This document shows, piece after piece, positions 18,245 to 28,271 of a DNA stretch of 64,000 nt. Location: contig NZ_JACHOR010000002.1 in the NCBI RefSeq assembly GCF_014199945.1, positions 186,001-250,000 on the forward strand, read 5' to 3'. The position numbers and the translations under genes are program-made. This DNA is from Brevundimonas variabilis (lineage in GTDB: Bacteria > Pseudomonadota > Alphaproteobacteria > Caulobacterales > Caulobacteraceae). How positions within the stretch are numbered: position 1 is the stretch's first letter; the number at the start of each line of letters is the position of its first letter. The notes below the pieces were generated by a model that saw only the letters and a list, made by a program, of their open reading frames with translations, did not search any database and was not told the origin of the DNA.

Positions 18245-18805
18245 ATGCTCAGCACGCTCGCCTTCGCCGCCTTTCTTTCGATCCAGTCGGTTCCGCAGGA
18301 CGGACCCGTGGTCACGGCAGGGCCCGCTGCAGGGGGTGAGACGGCATCTGAGGTCAGGTTGCGAGAAGCGCTGGCCTATTCCAATCCGCTCCCGCGCGGG
18401 GCACCGACCGAAGACTACCCACTGGTGGCCTGGTGCGATGCCCTGGTCAGCGGGCATGTGGCGCTGGGCGAAACCTTGAGCGATCGTGCGCCAGAGGACC
18501 TCGAGATCATGCGACTGGGCCGTCTGGAGGCCTCGGACTTCCGATCGGCCCTGTCGGCGGCGACCGCTCGCCAATCCACTGCCAGCAGGGCAGCGGCGAG
18601 GGAGGCGGCGGCCGACGCAACGGGGCGATGGACTCCGTTGCTCGGTCAGGCTGACGAAGCGACCCGTAGCCGGGCGTTCGGTCTGTTCTTCGGCCTTCCG
18701 GGCCGGTGCGAACATGCGGCACGTCGTATCCGCGAGAACATCACCACGCCACCAGCCACCCTGACCGAAGTCGGACTGCGCACTGAGGGCGTTGACCGCC
18801 CTTAG
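18245..18805 (+). CDS. Exported hypothetical protein
   Basis: A 186-residue protein with a short N-terminal hydrophobic segment (MLSTLAFAAFLSIQSV) that looks like a signal peptide, then a helical Ala/Arg-rich body with two cysteines (AWCDALVSGH and LPGRCEHAARR). No known domain is recognised. The ATG at 18245 is preferred to the upstream start at 18194 because it opens the signal-like segment. It converges with metH, 4 bp between stops. Confidence 0.65.
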   Translation: MLSTLAFAAFLSIQSVPQDGPVVTAGPAAGGETASEVRLREALAYSNPLPRGAPTEDYPLVAWCDALVSGHVALGETLSDRAPEDLEIMRLGRLEASDFRSALSAATARQSTASRAAAREAAADATGRWTPLLGQADEATRSRAFGLFFGLPGRCEHAARRIRENITTPPATLTEVGLRTEGVDRP

Positions 18806-18809
18806 GTGA

Positions 18810-21488
18810 TCAAGCCGCTGCGTCGCGTGCGGCCATGCCAGGATCGTAGTTGAGAATAGGCGACAACCAGCGTTCGCAGGTCTCGACATCCCATCCCTTG
18901 CGCGCCGCATAGTCCTCGACCTGGTCGCGGTCGATCTTGCCGACGCCGAAATAATGGCTGCCGGGATGGCCGAAATACAGACCTGACACCGAAGCGGGCG
19001 GGGTCATGGCGAAGGATTCCGTCAGGGCCATGCCTGCATTGTCTTCTGCGCTCAGGATCCTGAACAGCGTCGCCTTTTCCGTATGATCGGGCTGTGCCGG
19101 ATAGCCGGGGGCAGGGCGAATGCCCTGGTATTGTTCGGCGATCAGGTCATCCGTTGTGGTGTCCTCGTCCTGAGCATAGCCCCACAACTCGGTACGGACC
19201 TTTTTGTGAAGGGCTTCGGCAAAGGCTTCGGCCAGGCGGTCAGCGAGCGCTGATGACATGATGGCGGAATAGTCATCCCCAGCGTCCTTGAACCGTCTGG
19301 ACGCTTCCAACTCGCCATGGCCCGTGGTGACCGCGAAGGCTCCGATATAGTCGCCCGGTGATGATCCTTCGCGAGGCGCAACGAAGTCGGAGAGGGCCAG
19401 GTTTGGCTTGCCGTTCGCCTTCTTGATCTGCTGGCGAAGGGTATGAAAACGCGCGATCTCTGCGGCGCGAGTTTCGTCTTCAAAGACGACGATGTCATCG
19501 CCCTCGGCCTGGGCCGGCCAGAAACCAACCACACCCCGCGCGGTGAACCATTTTTCGTCGATGATCCGCTTCAGCATGACCTGGGCATCGGCGAACAGGT
19601 CTGTAGCCGCCTCGCCAACGATCTCGTCGTCCAGAATCTGGGGGTAGCGCCCGATCAATTCCCAGCTCGCGAAAAAGGGCGTCCAGTCGATATGGTCGGC
19701 AAGATCAGCCAGGTCCCAGCTGTCGAAGGCCTTCACGCCGATGAAGGAGGGCGCCCCCGGCAAACGATCGGCCGGGTCGGGTCTGAAGGCGTTGGCCCGG
19801 GCCTCGCTCAGGGTCGCGCGCGCCTTGACCTCCTGGCCCCGGGCATACTGTTCGCGAATCCGGATGTACTCATCGCGCGTCACCGCCTCGTTTCGGGCCC
19901 GTTCGGTCTTTGAAAGGAGACCGGAGACCACGCCGACGGCCCGTGACGCGTCGACGACATAGGTGGTGGATCCCTTGCGATAGCCGGGCTCGATCTTGAC
20001 CGCCGTATGGGTCCGGCTGGTCGTTGCTCCGCCGATCAGCAAGGGGATATCGAACCCGCGCCGTTCCATCTCGCGTGCAACAAAGACCATTTCGTCAAGG
20101 CTGGGCGTGATCAGGCCCGACAGGCCGATGATATCGACGTTGTGCTCCACGGCGGCATCAAGGATGCGGTCCGCAGGCACCATGACACCGAGGTCGATGA
20201 CCTCGTAGTTGTTGCACTGCAGGACGACGCCAACGATGTTCTTTCCGATGTCGTGGACGTCGCCCTTGACGGTCGCCATCAGGATCCGGCCGACCTGTTC
20301 ACGGGGCTTGCCGGCCTTTTCGGCCTCCATGAAGGGCTCGAGCCAGGCCACGGCCTGCTTCATCACCCGCGCCGATTTGACGACTTGTGGCAGGAACATC
20401 TTGCCCGCGCCGAACAGGTCGCCGACGACGTTCATCCCGTCCATCAATGGTCCCTCGATGACGTGCAGCGGACGCTCGGCCTGAAGCCGCGCCTCCTCGG
20501 TGTCGGCGTCGATGAACTCGGTGATGCCATTGACGAGCGCGTGTTCGATCCGCTTGCCAACCGGCTGGTCGCGCCATTTCAGGTCCACGACGCGTGCGAC
20601 CCCCTTGTCGCCCTTGTAGTTGGGGGCGATGTCCACGAGCCGCTCGGTGTTCGAGACATTGGTCCGCTGAGGCCGGTTCAGGATCACATCCTCGACCGCC
20701 TCGCGCAGGGTTGCATCGATGTCGTCGTAGACGGGCAGGTCGCCCGCATTGACGATGCCCATGTCCATGCCCGCCTGGATGGCGTGATACAGGAACACAC
20801 TGTGGATCGCCCGGCGCACCGGCTCATTGCCGCGGAAGCTGAACGAGACGTTGGACACGCCCCCTGAGATCCGGGCGTAGGGCAGGGTGCGCTTGATCTC
20901 GCGCGTCGCCTCGATGAAGTCGACCGCATAGTTGTCGTGCTCCTCGATCCCCGTCGCCACGGCGAAGATGTTGGGATCGAAGATGATGTCCTCGGGCGGG
21001 AAGCCGACCTCGTCCACCAGAATGCGATAGGCGCGCGTGCAGATCTCGATCTTGCGCGCGGCGGTATCTGCCTGCCCGACCTCGTCAAAGGCCATGACCA
21101 CGACGGCAGCGCCGTAACGCAGGCAGGCGACAGCCTGCTTCCGGAACGCTTCCTCGCCCTCCTTCATCGAGATTGAGTTCACGATCGGCTTGCCCTGGAC
21201 GCATTTCAGGCCCGCCTCGATCACCTCCCATTTCGAGGAGTCGATCATCACCGGCACCCGGGCGATGTCCGGCTCGGCCGCGATCAGGTTCAAGAAGGTG
21301 ACCATGGCCGATTTCGAGTCGAGCAGGCCCTCGTCCATGTTGATGTCGATGATCTGGGCCCCGGCCTCGACCTGCTGCCGGGCGACGGTCAAGGCCGCCG
21401 TGTAATCGCCCTCGACGATCAGCTTCTTGAACTTGGCCGAGCCGGTGACGTTGGTCCGCTCGCCGACGTTGATGAAGGTGGGTCTCAT
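18810..21488 (-). CDS. metH: Methionine synthase, folate/B12/reactivation modules (MetH C-terminal part)
   Basis: An 892-residue protein matching E. coli MetH without its homocysteine domain. The pterin-binding domain opens with [16 protein letters not shown]. The cobalamin cap precedes the B12-binding domain, whose [11 protein letters not shown] motif contains cobalt-ligand His412. The C-terminal reactivation (AdoMet) domain carries [15 protein letters not shown]. It should transfer the methyl group of methyltetrahydrofolate to homocysteine together with the upstream gene product, in trans. The ATG at 21488 lies 13 bp after the stop of the N-terminal gene. Confidence 0.95.
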   Translation of the reverse strand: MRPTFINVGERTNVTGSAKFKKLIVEGDYTAALTVARQQVEAGAQIIDINMDEGLLDSKSAMVTFLNLIAAEPDIARVPVMIDSSKWEVIEAGLKCVQGKPIVNSISMKEGEEAFRKQAVACLRYGAAVVVMAFDEVGQADTAARKIEICTRAYRILVDEVGFPPEDIIFDPNIFAVATGIEEHDNYAVDFIEATREIKRTLPYARISGGVSNVSFSFRGNEPVRRAIHSVFLYHAIQAGMDMGIVNAGDLPVYDDIDATLREAVEDVILNRPQRTNVSNTERLVDIAPNYKGDKGVARVVDLKWRDQPVGKRIEHALVNGITEFIDADTEEARLQAERPLHVIEGPLMDGMNVVGDLFGAGKMFLPQVVKSARVMKQAVAWLEPFMEAEKAGKPREQVGRILMATVKGDVHDIGKNIVGVVLQCNNYEVIDLGVMVPADRILDAAVEHNVDIIGLSGLITPSLDEMVFVAREMERRGFDIPLLIGGATTSRTHTAVKIEPGYRKGSTTYVVDASRAVGVVSGLLSKTERARNEAVTRDEYIRIREQYARGQEVKARATLSEARANAFRPDPADRLPGAPSFIGVKAFDSWDLADLADHIDWTPFFASWELIGRYPQILDDEIVGEAATDLFADAQVMLKRIIDEKWFTARGVVGFWPAQAEGDDIVVFEDETRAAEIARFHTLRQQIKKANGKPNLALSDFVAPREGSSPGDYIGAFAVTTGHGELEASRRFKDAGDDYSAIMSSALADRLAEAFAEALHKKVRTELWGYAQDEDTTTDDLIAEQYQGIRPAPGYPAQPDHTEKATLFRILSAEDNAGMALTESFAMTPPASVSGLYFGHPGSHYFGVGKIDRDQVEDYAARKGWDVETCERWLSPILNYDPGMAARDAAA

Positions 21489-21501
21489 GACTGTGTTCCG
21501 T

Positions 21502-22569
21502 TCATGCCACCATCTCGAACGGTTCCAGTCCTGACAGCCGCATCGCGACCGGTCGTTCCGGAATGTCTCGTGTCGGCAGTTTTGATACGGCGTCTGCTGT
21601 ATGCCGGATGTGATCGGGCGTCGTGCCACAGCAGCCGCCAACAATGTTGACCAGCCCGGACGCGGCCCATTCCTCGATGAAGTGGGCGGTCTGGTGTGGT
21701 TCCTCATCGTACTGGCCCATGGCATTGGGCAGGCCGGCATTGGGGTATGCGGCCACCAGCGTATCGGCGACGCGGCTCAGTTCGGCAATGAACGGCCGCA
21801 TCAGATCGGCACCCAGGGCGCAGTTGAACCCGACTGCGAAGGGCTTGGCGTGACGCACGCTGTTCCAGAAGGCCTCGGCGGTCTGGCCTGACAGGGTCCG
21901 GCCGGACCGGTCGGTGATGGTCCCGGAAATCCAGATTGGCAGGGCGTCCATGCCCTCGTCCTCAAGGTCCTTGATGGCCTTGATACAGGCCTTGCAGTTC
22001 AGCGTGTCGGTGATGGTCTCGATCAGATACAGATCGACCCCGCCCTCGTTCAGGGCCCGCACCTGGTGGCGATAGGCCTCGTAGACCTGATCGAAGGTCA
22101 CCAGCCGCGCGCCGGGGTCGTTCACGTCCGACGACATCGATAGCATCTTGTTCAGCGGGCCGATCGATCCGGCGGCGAAGCGCGGCTTGTGCGGCTCCTT
22201 CGCCGTCCAGCGGTCGGCCGAGGCCCTTGCCAGCTTTGCGCCTTCCAGATTGATGTCCCACACCGACTGCTCATCGAGGTGATAGTCGTCCTGGGCGATC
22301 GTCGTGGCCGAGAAGGTATTCGTCTCCGAGATGTCGGCACCCGCGGCGAAATACTGGTCGTGCAGGTCCGCGATGACATCCGGGCGGGTGATGCACAGGA
22401 TGTCGTTGTTGCCCTTCATCTGCCCGATGTGGTCGGCGAACCGTTCGCCGCGGAAATCATCTTCGGACAACTCGCGCCGCTGGATCATGACCCCCCACGA
22501 TCCGTCCAGAACGAGGATCCGTTCCTTTGCTGCAGCATGGAGTGCGGCAATGCGATCGGCGCGGGTCAT
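21502..22569 (-). CDS. Methionine synthase, homocysteine-binding module (MetH N-terminal part)
   Basis: A 355-residue homocysteine S-methyltransferase domain, equivalent to the first third of E. coli MetH ([20 protein letters not shown] near the N-terminus). Zinc ligands are seen in FNCALGAD and the C-terminal [11 protein letters not shown]. It binds and activates homocysteine as thiolate. The split of MetH into two polypeptides is known in Caulobacterales. It overlaps metF by 4 bp, its ATG inside the metF stop. Confidence 0.94.
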   Translation of the reverse strand: MTRADRIAALHAAAKERILVLDGSWGVMIQRRELSEDDFRGERFADHIGQMKGNNDILCITRPDVIADLHDQYFAAGADISETNTFSATTIAQDDYHLDEQSVWDINLEGAKLARASADRWTAKEPHKPRFAAGSIGPLNKMLSMSSDVNDPGARLVTFDQVYEAYRHQVRALNEGGVDLYLIETITDTLNCKACIKAIKDLEDEGMDALPIWISGTITDRSGRTLSGQTAEAFWNSVRHAKPFAVGFNCALGADLMRPFIAELSRVADTLVAAYPNAGLPNAMGQYDEEPHQTAHFIEEWAASGLVNIVGGCCGTTPDHIRHTADAVSKLPTRDIPERPVAMRLSGLEPFEMVA

Positions 22570-23558
22570 GCAGCCACTTTCTGTTCGCGAACGCCCAGCA
22601 CGCGACAGATCGCATAGACGAGGTCCGCACGGTTCAGGGTGTAGAAGTGGAAATCGGAAAAGCCTTCTTCCTGCAGCCGGGCGCAGGTTTCGGCGGCAAC
22701 CGAGGCGGCAAGCAGCTTGCGGGTCTCCGGGTCGTCGTCCAGCCCGTCGAAATGCGAGGCCAGCCAAGCGGGGACCGAGGCTCCGCAGGCTGCGCTCATC
22801 CGCTGCAGCCCGCCAAAGTTCGACACCGGCATGATCCCGGGAATCAGCGGGATGGTCACCCCGGCGGCCTGGATGCGGTCGCGGAACCGCAGGAAGGCGT
22901 CGATGTCGAAGAAGAACTGGCTGAGGGCACGCGTCGCCCCCGCGTCGACCTTGGCCTTCAGGACATCGATGTCATGCTCGATCGACGGACTTTCCGGATG
23001 CTTCTCCGGATAGACCCCGACCGTCGTCTGGAATCCGCCGATGCGCTGGATCGCCTGTGCGAGTTCGGTGGCATTGGCGTAACCGTCTTCGCGCGGCCGA
23101 TAAGCCCCACCGATACCTGCGCCGCCAGGGGGATCCCCGCGCAGGGCCACGATGTGATCCACGCCGATGGACTTGTAGTCCGCAATGACCTGATCGACCT
23201 CGTCACGACTGGCTTCGACGCAGGTCAGGTGAGCGGCAGGCTTCAGGGTCGTCTCGGCGAGCATCCGCTGGACCGTTCGGTGCGTGCGCTCGCGCGTCGA
23301 GCCGCCCGCACCATAGGTCACCGAAACGAAGGCCGGGTTCAGCGGCTCCAGGCGGCGAACGGCCTTCCACAGATTGGCCTCGGCTTCATCGGTCTTCGGC
23401 GGGAAGAACTCGAACGACACCTGAACGGGGTTTGCGTTTTCGCCCGCCCGCGCGACCGGTCCCAGCGGAGAGAGAAGCAGCGCGCGAGCCTCGGCCAGGG
23501 TCGCAGCGGGGCCGGGGCCCTGCGCCGGGGCAGCGGAGTAAACGATTTCGGCCGTCAT
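22566..23558 (-). CDS. metF: Methylenetetrahydrofolate reductase MetF
   Basis: An FAD-dependent TIM-barrel enzyme that reduces 5,10-methylenetetrahydrofolate to the methyl donor for MetH. The 330 residues include VSFEFFPPKT, VTYGAGGSTRERT, ALRGDPP and the FFDIDAFLRF segment. The first about 40 residues are a less conserved extension. It overlaps the regulator gene by 4 bp and MetH-N by 4 bp, so all four genes form one operon supplying methyl groups. Confidence 0.95.
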   Translation of the reverse strand: MTAEIVYSAAPAQGPGPAATLAEARALLLSPLGPVARAGENANPVQVSFEFFPPKTDEAEANLWKAVRRLEPLNPAFVSVTYGAGGSTRERTHRTVQRMLAETTLKPAAHLTCVEASRDEVDQVIADYKSIGVDHIVALRGDPPGGAGIGGAYRPREDGYANATELAQAIQRIGGFQTTVGVYPEKHPESPSIEHDIDVLKAKVDAGATRALSQFFFDIDAFLRFRDRIQAAGVTIPLIPGIMPVSNFGGLQRMSAACGASVPAWLASHFDGLDDDPETRKLLAASVAAETCARLQEEGFSDFHFYTLNRADLVYAICRVLGVREQKVAA

Positions 23559-24517
23559 GCGGCTTGTCTCTCTAACAGGGTCGGGCGGGTCGCGGGCCAG
23601 ATGGTTACGGTAAGGCCGTCCGTGTCAGGTGGCAGAGCCACCGGCTGCTCGGGTGCGAGGCCGGCATCGGCAAGCCACCGTGCGATCTCTTCATCGGAGA
23701 AACCGAGGCGGCGATGCTGGTGCTCTTCGCGGAGACTTTCCAGTTCGTGGGGCGCGAAGTCGATGATCAGCAGACGTCCGGCTGGTCCTACCAGACGCGC
23801 GGCTTCCAGAACGGCGGCCTGGGGATCGACCAGATAGTGCAGAACCTGATGGACCAGTACCAGATCGGCGCTTTGAGCCGGCAACCGCGTGGCGAAGATG
23901 TCGCCATGCCGCAACTCGACCCTGTCCAGTCCGGCGCGGGTCACATTGGTCCGGGCGATATTCAGCATGTTGTGGCTGAGGTCGAGCCCGATTGACATCA
24001 ATGCTCGTTTCCCGAGGAGTGTCAGCATCCGCCCCGAGCCTGTTCCCAGGTCGACAACCCGCTGAAACGGACCCGGTCCTGCAGCGGTTTCGATAGCCGC
24101 TTCCACGGCCGTTTCGGCCACATACAAGGACCGGATCCGGTCCCACTGCGGTGCAACCTTCTCGAAATAGGCCGCAGCAGCAGCGGCGCGCTCGGTCCGC
24201 ACCTGCTCGAGACGTTCATGGTCGGCGAGACCCTCCGCATCATCCAGAAGGTCCAGAATCATGTCGACCAGTCGATGGGTCTGCGGATCTGCACTGATGC
24301 GATAGAAGACACGCGCGCCGTCAGGGAAACGCTCGATCAGCCCGGCGTCGGTCATCAGCTTAAGATGGCGGGACACTCGCGGCTGGCTCTGGTCGAGGAC
24401 GCGGGACAATTCCATCACCGACAATTCCTCGGCTGACAGGAGGGCCAGCACCCGCAGCCGTGTCGGCTCTCCGGCGGCACGCAAGGCGTCCACTGTCTGG
24501 TCTGCTGTCAGGGCCAT
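23555..24517 (-). CDS. ArsR-type regulator fused to SAM-dependent methyltransferase domain (SahR-like)
   Basis: A 320-residue two-domain protein. Residues about 5-85 form an ArsR winged helix (AAGEPTRLRVLALLSAEELSVMELSRVLDQSQPRVSRHLKLM) without metal cysteines. Residues about 150-300 form a class I methyltransferase fold (VVDLGTGSGRMLTLL, LVLVHQVLHYLVDP). It leads the metF-metH operon and resembles SahR, an ArsR-family regulator of the methionine/SAH cycle in Proteobacteria. I infer that the methyltransferase fold senses SAM or SAH. The ATG at 24517 has no ribosome binding site and abuts a palindrome, so the mRNA may be leaderless; a TTG at 24553 is an alternative start. Confidence 0.85.
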   Translation of the reverse strand: MALTADQTVDALRAAGEPTRLRVLALLSAEELSVMELSRVLDQSQPRVSRHLKLMTDAGLIERFPDGARVFYRISADPQTHRLVDMILDLLDDAEGLADHERLEQVRTERAAAAAAYFEKVAPQWDRIRSLYVAETAVEAAIETAAGPGPFQRVVDLGTGSGRMLTLLGKRALMSIGLDLSHNMLNIARTNVTRAGLDRVELRHGDIFATRLPAQSADLVLVHQVLHYLVDPQAAVLEAARLVGPAGRLLIIDFAPHELESLREEHQHRRLGFSDEEIARWLADAGLAPEQPVALPPDTDGLTVTIWPATRPTLLERQAA

Positions 24518-24520
24518 AAA

Positions 24521-24546
24521 ATCATATAACGATATCCTTATATGAT
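24521..24546. promoter_or_regulatory. 26-bp near-perfect palindrome: likely operator of the methionine operon
   Basis: Perfect 9-bp arms ATCATATAA (24521-24529) and TTATATGAT (24538-24546) flank a centre whose GATATC core is itself palindromic; only the pair 24530/24537 breaks the symmetry. It is AT-rich in a GC-rich genome and ends 3 bp from the regulator's ATG, the place for an autorepressed promoter. It probably binds the ArsR-like protein encoded beside it. A -10 element (TATAAG on the minus strand) may lie inside it. Confidence 0.8.
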
Positions 24547-24647
24547 TTGGCAAGGGTAAAGCTGTGTTGTTCCTTCGTGTTCCTGCAATCCGGGCGACGG
24601 ATCATCCAGCCTGACGCGTTGGATGAACAACGGCTTCGGAGTTCGCC

Positions 24648-25163
24648 ATGGAACACAAGATCATCCCCAGCGCCCTGATCGGGCTTGGACTTCTGGGTGT
24701 TGGCGTCGGTGCCGCAGCCGCGCAGGTCAGAGGCAGCATGATCCCGCCGGAAACTCTGGAGGTCTCGCTTCAGCGATCGGACCGCATGTTTGACCGTCTC
24801 GACGCAGACCGGGACGGTGCCATCACCGAACCCGAGATCGCAGCGATGGGCCAGCGCGCTCAGGGACAGGGCAGACCGGGCCAGGGCGGACAAGGGCCCG
24901 GTGGGCCGGGGCAGGGCGGCGGTCGCGGTGCCGGACCGATGGGCCAGATGTTTGCTTCCGCTGATTCCGACGGCGACCGCCGGATCACCCGCGAGGAAAT
25001 GCGCGTCTCTGCGACTGCGCGGTTTCGCGAACAGGACAGGAATGGAGACGGTCTCGTTTCCTCAGACGAACGGCCGTCGTTTCCAGGCCGCCCTGGGGGC
25101 GGATTCGGTTCACCGCCGTCTGGCGATCAAATGCCGCCGATGGGTGACCCATCCGGAGATTAG
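24648..25163 (+). CDS. Exported EF-hand calcium-binding protein
   Basis: A 171-residue protein with a signal peptide (GLGLLGVGVGAAAA then QVRG). Three EF-hand loops are visible: 52-63 (DADRDGAITEPE), 106-117 (DSDGDRRITREE) and 130-141 (DRNGDGLVSSDE). A Gly/Pro/Gln-rich linker (72-100) and a Gly/Pro-rich tail flank them. It probably binds Ca2+ in the periplasm; no partner is evident. It is divergent from the methionine operon, and its TAG overlaps the TAA of the convergent dehydrogenase (25160-25163). Confidence 0.85.
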   Translation: MEHKIIPSALIGLGLLGVGVGAAAAQVRGSMIPPETLEVSLQRSDRMFDRLDADRDGAITEPEIAAMGQRAQGQGRPGQGGQGPGGPGQGGGRGAGPMGQMFASADSDGDRRITREEMRVSATARFREQDRNGDGLVSSDERPSFPGRPGGGFGSPPSGDQMPPMGDPSGD

Positions 25164-26089
25164 GACCTGACAGGCGTTGCCGCAGGTGCACCATTGAGAA
25201 CCGCCTGGAGATTCTGGACCAGCAGCATGAGCATGCCCTGAACCGCCTCTGACGTCGCACCGCCCGTATGCGGGGTCAGCACGGCGTTCGGCACGTCGGC
25301 CCAGCGTGCCGGATCGGTCGGCTCGTCCAGAAAGACGTCCAGTGCTGCCTGACCCAGGCGTCCGTCTTTCAGGGCTGTGATCAATGCGTCTTCGTCAACG
25401 AGTTGGCCGCGGGCAACGTTGACAAGAAGCCCATCCGGACCAAGCGCCTCGATGACCTCGGCAGAGATCAGGCCGCGGTTGGTGTCGTCTGCCCGGCAGG
25501 CCACCATCAGGATGTCGCTCTCCCGTGCGAGCGCCAGCAGACTGGGTGCCCGGGGCCAGGGGCTGTCCTTCACGCGAGGTCCCCACCAGGCGATCGTCAT
25601 CCGCATGGGTTCAGCGCGGCGGGCGACCGCCTGTCCTATGTCGCCCAGCCCGACGATACCCAGTTTCTGGCCTTTCAGTGACCGGGTCATCAGCCGGTCG
25701 TCGAGAAGCCATGTGCCGTCCTTCACCTTCTGGTCGCCATCGACGATCCGCCGCCGCGCCGCGAGGATGAGGCCGATGGCATGGTCAGCGACATCTTCAT
25801 GGTTCACGCCCGGCGCATGGGTAACGGTCAGGCCCCTCGCATGGCACCAGTCGACATCGATGCCGTCATAGCCAGCGGTGAAACAGGCGATATGCCTCAG
25901 GTTTGGCAGGCGCCCGATCAGGTCCTTGTCCAGCGGGAACTCGCCCGCCACCACGACCGCGCGCACATCGGCTTGCGCTTCGATCGGCGGACCTTCCCAC
26001 AGGCGATAGACGCTGCAGAAGCTTTCGAGGAAGGCGGTCACCGGACCAAGGTGACGCTGCATGATCAGGACGGCGGGGCGATCGGACAT
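25160..26089 (-). CDS. D-isomer-specific 2-hydroxyacid dehydrogenase
   Basis: A 309-residue NAD(P)-dependent dehydrogenase. The Rossmann motif is GLGDIG, and the catalytic Arg, Glu and His are recognisable in VNVARGQLVDEDAL, LDVFLDEP and LTPHTGG. The family reduces glyoxylate, hydroxypyruvate or other 2-oxoacids; substrate is not determined by sequence. It is a single gene, tail to tail with the EF-hand gene. Confidence 0.9.
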   Translation of the reverse strand: MSDRPAVLIMQRHLGPVTAFLESFCSVYRLWEGPPIEAQADVRAVVVAGEFPLDKDLIGRLPNLRHIACFTAGYDGIDVDWCHARGLTVTHAPGVNHEDVADHAIGLILAARRRIVDGDQKVKDGTWLLDDRLMTRSLKGQKLGIVGLGDIGQAVARRAEPMRMTIAWWGPRVKDSPWPRAPSLLALARESDILMVACRADDTNRGLISAEVIEALGPDGLLVNVARGQLVDEDALITALKDGRLGQAALDVFLDEPTDPARWADVPNAVLTPHTGGATSEAVQGMLMLLVQNLQAVLNGAPAATPVRS

Positions 26090-26135
26090 GCCCCATTGTC
26101 ACGTCAGATCAGGCTGCTGACCAGTCGCCTTTCAA

Positions 26136-26825
26136 TCAGGCTGTTGCGAACAGCAGCCGGCCTTCACCCATCCGCTCCCGCAAGGTCGGCAGATCGGCAT
26201 GGGCGAGTGAGAAACAGCCGTACGACCGGCCGAGCTTGCCTTCGCGCGCCAGAAAGTCCGGATCGGCATAGTCGGCGCCGTGGACAATGATCGCCCGTTC
26301 CCGCGCCCGATCATTGGAGTATTCCAGTCCGTCTAGCAGCACATTCGGCCCCTGCAGGGTTCCCCAGCCCGGTCCGGCCGTGGCGTAGGCTCCAAGCGAG
26401 GACATGAAGCTGTCCGGAGTGTTTGAGAAATCGCGGGCGAAACCGGAATGCGTTGGATCCGAGCCCCGGCCGTGCGTCGTGCGGAACGCGACGACTTCGC
26501 CCTGCAACAGGTCGACCTCATAAAGTCGGGGTTCGCCCGAGTATTTCTGGAAGTCGACGAGATACATCCGGTCGCGAAGCGGGATTCGGCGGTGATGAAT
26601 GTCCAGCGCCGCCATCGCGCGCTGCATCAGATCGCTTCGAACAACCCCCGACGGATCGAGCGGCCTTGGTGATATCTGCGCTGCGACTCGGGTACCGACC
26701 GGGGCCAGAACAGTCATCGCTGCTGGAGCCTGAAGGGCCTCCGCGACTGGCGCGATGTCCGCTGTTGCGCAACCGCCCAAAATAGCTGTGCCACCGAAGA
26801 TCAAACCGCGCCGTGAAAGCTGCAT
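26136..26825 (-). CDS. L,D-transpeptidase-family (YkuD_2) lipoprotein
   Basis: A 229-residue protein of the murein L,D-transpeptidase catalytic-domain type. The N-terminus MQLSRRGLIFGGTAILGGC has a twin-arginine-like start and lipobox LGGC. The catalytic region has His in IIVHGADYADPDF and the nucleophile Cys in GRSYGCFSL. It may act on peptidoglycan in the periplasm, though biochemical roles of this subfamily are little known. It is divergent from the amidohydrolase gene. Confidence 0.82.
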   Translation of the reverse strand: MQLSRRGLIFGGTAILGGCATADIAPVAEALQAPAAMTVLAPVGTRVAAQISPRPLDPSGVVRSDLMQRAMAALDIHHRRIPLRDRMYLVDFQKYSGEPRLYEVDLLQGEVVAFRTTHGRGSDPTHSGFARDFSNTPDSFMSSLGAYATAGPGWGTLQGPNVLLDGLEYSNDRARERAIIVHGADYADPDFLAREGKLGRSYGCFSLAHADLPTLRERMGEGRLLFATA

Positions 26826-26948
26826 GCAACGCCCTTGCCCATGACCAACCGAATTCGGGTTGTTCACCAAGCCGGTGACCCAATCAACCCGAGCCTTGGC
26901 GATCGGCCCGGGGTCGTTATGGTGAGCGGCAGGACAAGGGGACTGAAC

Positions 26949-28268
26949 ATGACGAGACTTTCGATGATTGTGGCCGCGATTGTGGTCTGCGCCGCGCCGG
27001 CGCTGGCGCAATCAGGCCAGACCACAGCGACAGGGCCAGCCCCGGTCCAACCCACGTTCGTGCAAGTGGGGCGACTTCTGGCCGATCCGGAAACCGGGAC
27101 TGTACTGCGCGATAAAACTATCGTGATCGAAGGCACTCGGGTGGTCGAGATCCGAGATGGCTTCGTTGGCGAAGGACGGGTCATCGATCTGAGGGACGGT
27201 TTTGTGCTGCCGGGCCTGATCGACAGCCATGTCCACCTGACCAGCCAGCAGAATCCGAACGGACGGCTTGAGGAAGTTACCCAGTCCAATGCCGAGCAGG
27301 CGATGGTCGGAGCCCGATACGCTCGCAGGACATTGATGGCCGGCTTCACCACGGTTGCAGACCTCGGAGCCAGCAACGAAGCGATCTTTGCCCTGCGAGA
27401 CGCGGTTCGACGCGGAGATGTGCCCGGGCCCCGGATCATTGCCTCGGGTTCGGCGGTGTCGGTCCATGGCGGGCACGGGGACATCAATGGCTTCCGCGAA
27501 GACGTCATGCACCTGCTATCGCCGGAAAGCGTCTGTTCGGGTGCCGAGGACTGTCGTCGTGCGGTCCGGCTGCAGGTGCGCGCCGGAGCGGACATCATCA
27601 AGATCACGGCGACGGGGGGCGTCCTTTCGAATACGGCGGCCGGGCTAAGCCAGCAGTTTACCGAGGACGAACTGGCGTCGATCGTCGAAGTGGCTCATCG
27701 GATGGGGCGGCAGGTCACAGCTCATGCCCATGGTGCCGACGGTATCAATGCCTTCCTGAAGGCTGGTGGCGATTCGATCGAGCACGGGACCTATCTCGAC
27801 GACGAATCGATCCAGCTTTTCCGACGCGAGGGCGTCTATCTCGTGCCGACCCTGCTTGCGGGTGATTTCGTGGCGCGGGTCGCGTCAGGCCCGGACAATT
27901 TCTTCACGCCCGCCCAGACTGCCAAGGCCCTGGAGGCGGGACCCAAGATGTTGGACATGGCCCGTCGTGCTCATCAGGGCCGTGTGCGGATCGCGTTCGG
28001 AACGGACTCCGGAGTGTCTGCGCATGGTGACAATGCCCAGGAGTTCACGCTCCTCGTTCGTGCGGGCCTCACACCGCTTGAAGCGATTCAAGCGGCGACA
28101 GTGGACGCAGCGGCCCACCTTCAACTTGCGAACGAGGCGGGCCGGATTGCTCCGGGCATGCCAGCCGATCTGGTGGCTGTGCGCGGTGATCCATTGGCGG
28201 ACGTGAGCGAACTGGAGCGGATGCGGTTCGTGATGAGGGCCGGCGTCGTTCATCGCGACGACCGCTGA
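26949..28268 (+). CDS. Secreted metal-dependent amidohydrolase (dipeptidase-like)
   Basis: A 439-residue protein with a signal peptide (VVCAAPALA then QSGQ). Amidohydrolase metal ligands are seen in DSHVHL, the Lys of IIKITATGG, HAHG, EHGTYL and the Asp of FGTDSG. The imidazolonepropionase-like branch includes Xaa-Arg/Lys and Xaa-Pro dipeptidases studied in Caulobacter, so a periplasmic dipeptidase is the best guess. The ATG at 26949 opens the signal peptide. A strong hairpin follows, between it and the convergent ferritin-like gene. Confidence 0.85.
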   Translation: MTRLSMIVAAIVVCAAPALAQSGQTTATGPAPVQPTFVQVGRLLADPETGTVLRDKTIVIEGTRVVEIRDGFVGEGRVIDLRDGFVLPGLIDSHVHLTSQQNPNGRLEEVTQSNAEQAMVGARYARRTLMAGFTTVADLGASNEAIFALRDAVRRGDVPGPRIIASGSAVSVHGGHGDINGFREDVMHLLSPESVCSGAEDCRRAVRLQVRAGADIIKITATGGVLSNTAAGLSQQFTEDELASIVEVAHRMGRQVTAHAHGADGINAFLKAGGDSIEHGTYLDDESIQLFRREGVYLVPTLLAGDFVARVASGPDNFFTPAQTAKALEAGPKMLDMARRAHQGRVRIAFGTDSGVSAHGDNAQEFTLLVRAGLTPLEAIQAATVDAAAHLQLANEAGRIAPGMPADLVAVRGDPLADVSELERMRFVMRAGVVHRDDR

Positions 28269-28271
28269 ATC

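Noticed and set aside
22527..23837. 436-codon open frame on the plus strand opposite metF and the regulator
   Set aside because: It is antisense to two well-conserved genes, its protein is low-complexity and Arg/Gly-rich, and long empty frames are common in high-GC DNA.
24554..24647. SAM or cobalamin riboswitch controlling the methionine operon
   Set aside because: Only 94 bp separate the regulator and the EF-hand gene, and neither aptamer's conserved core is visible; the palindrome explains regulation better.
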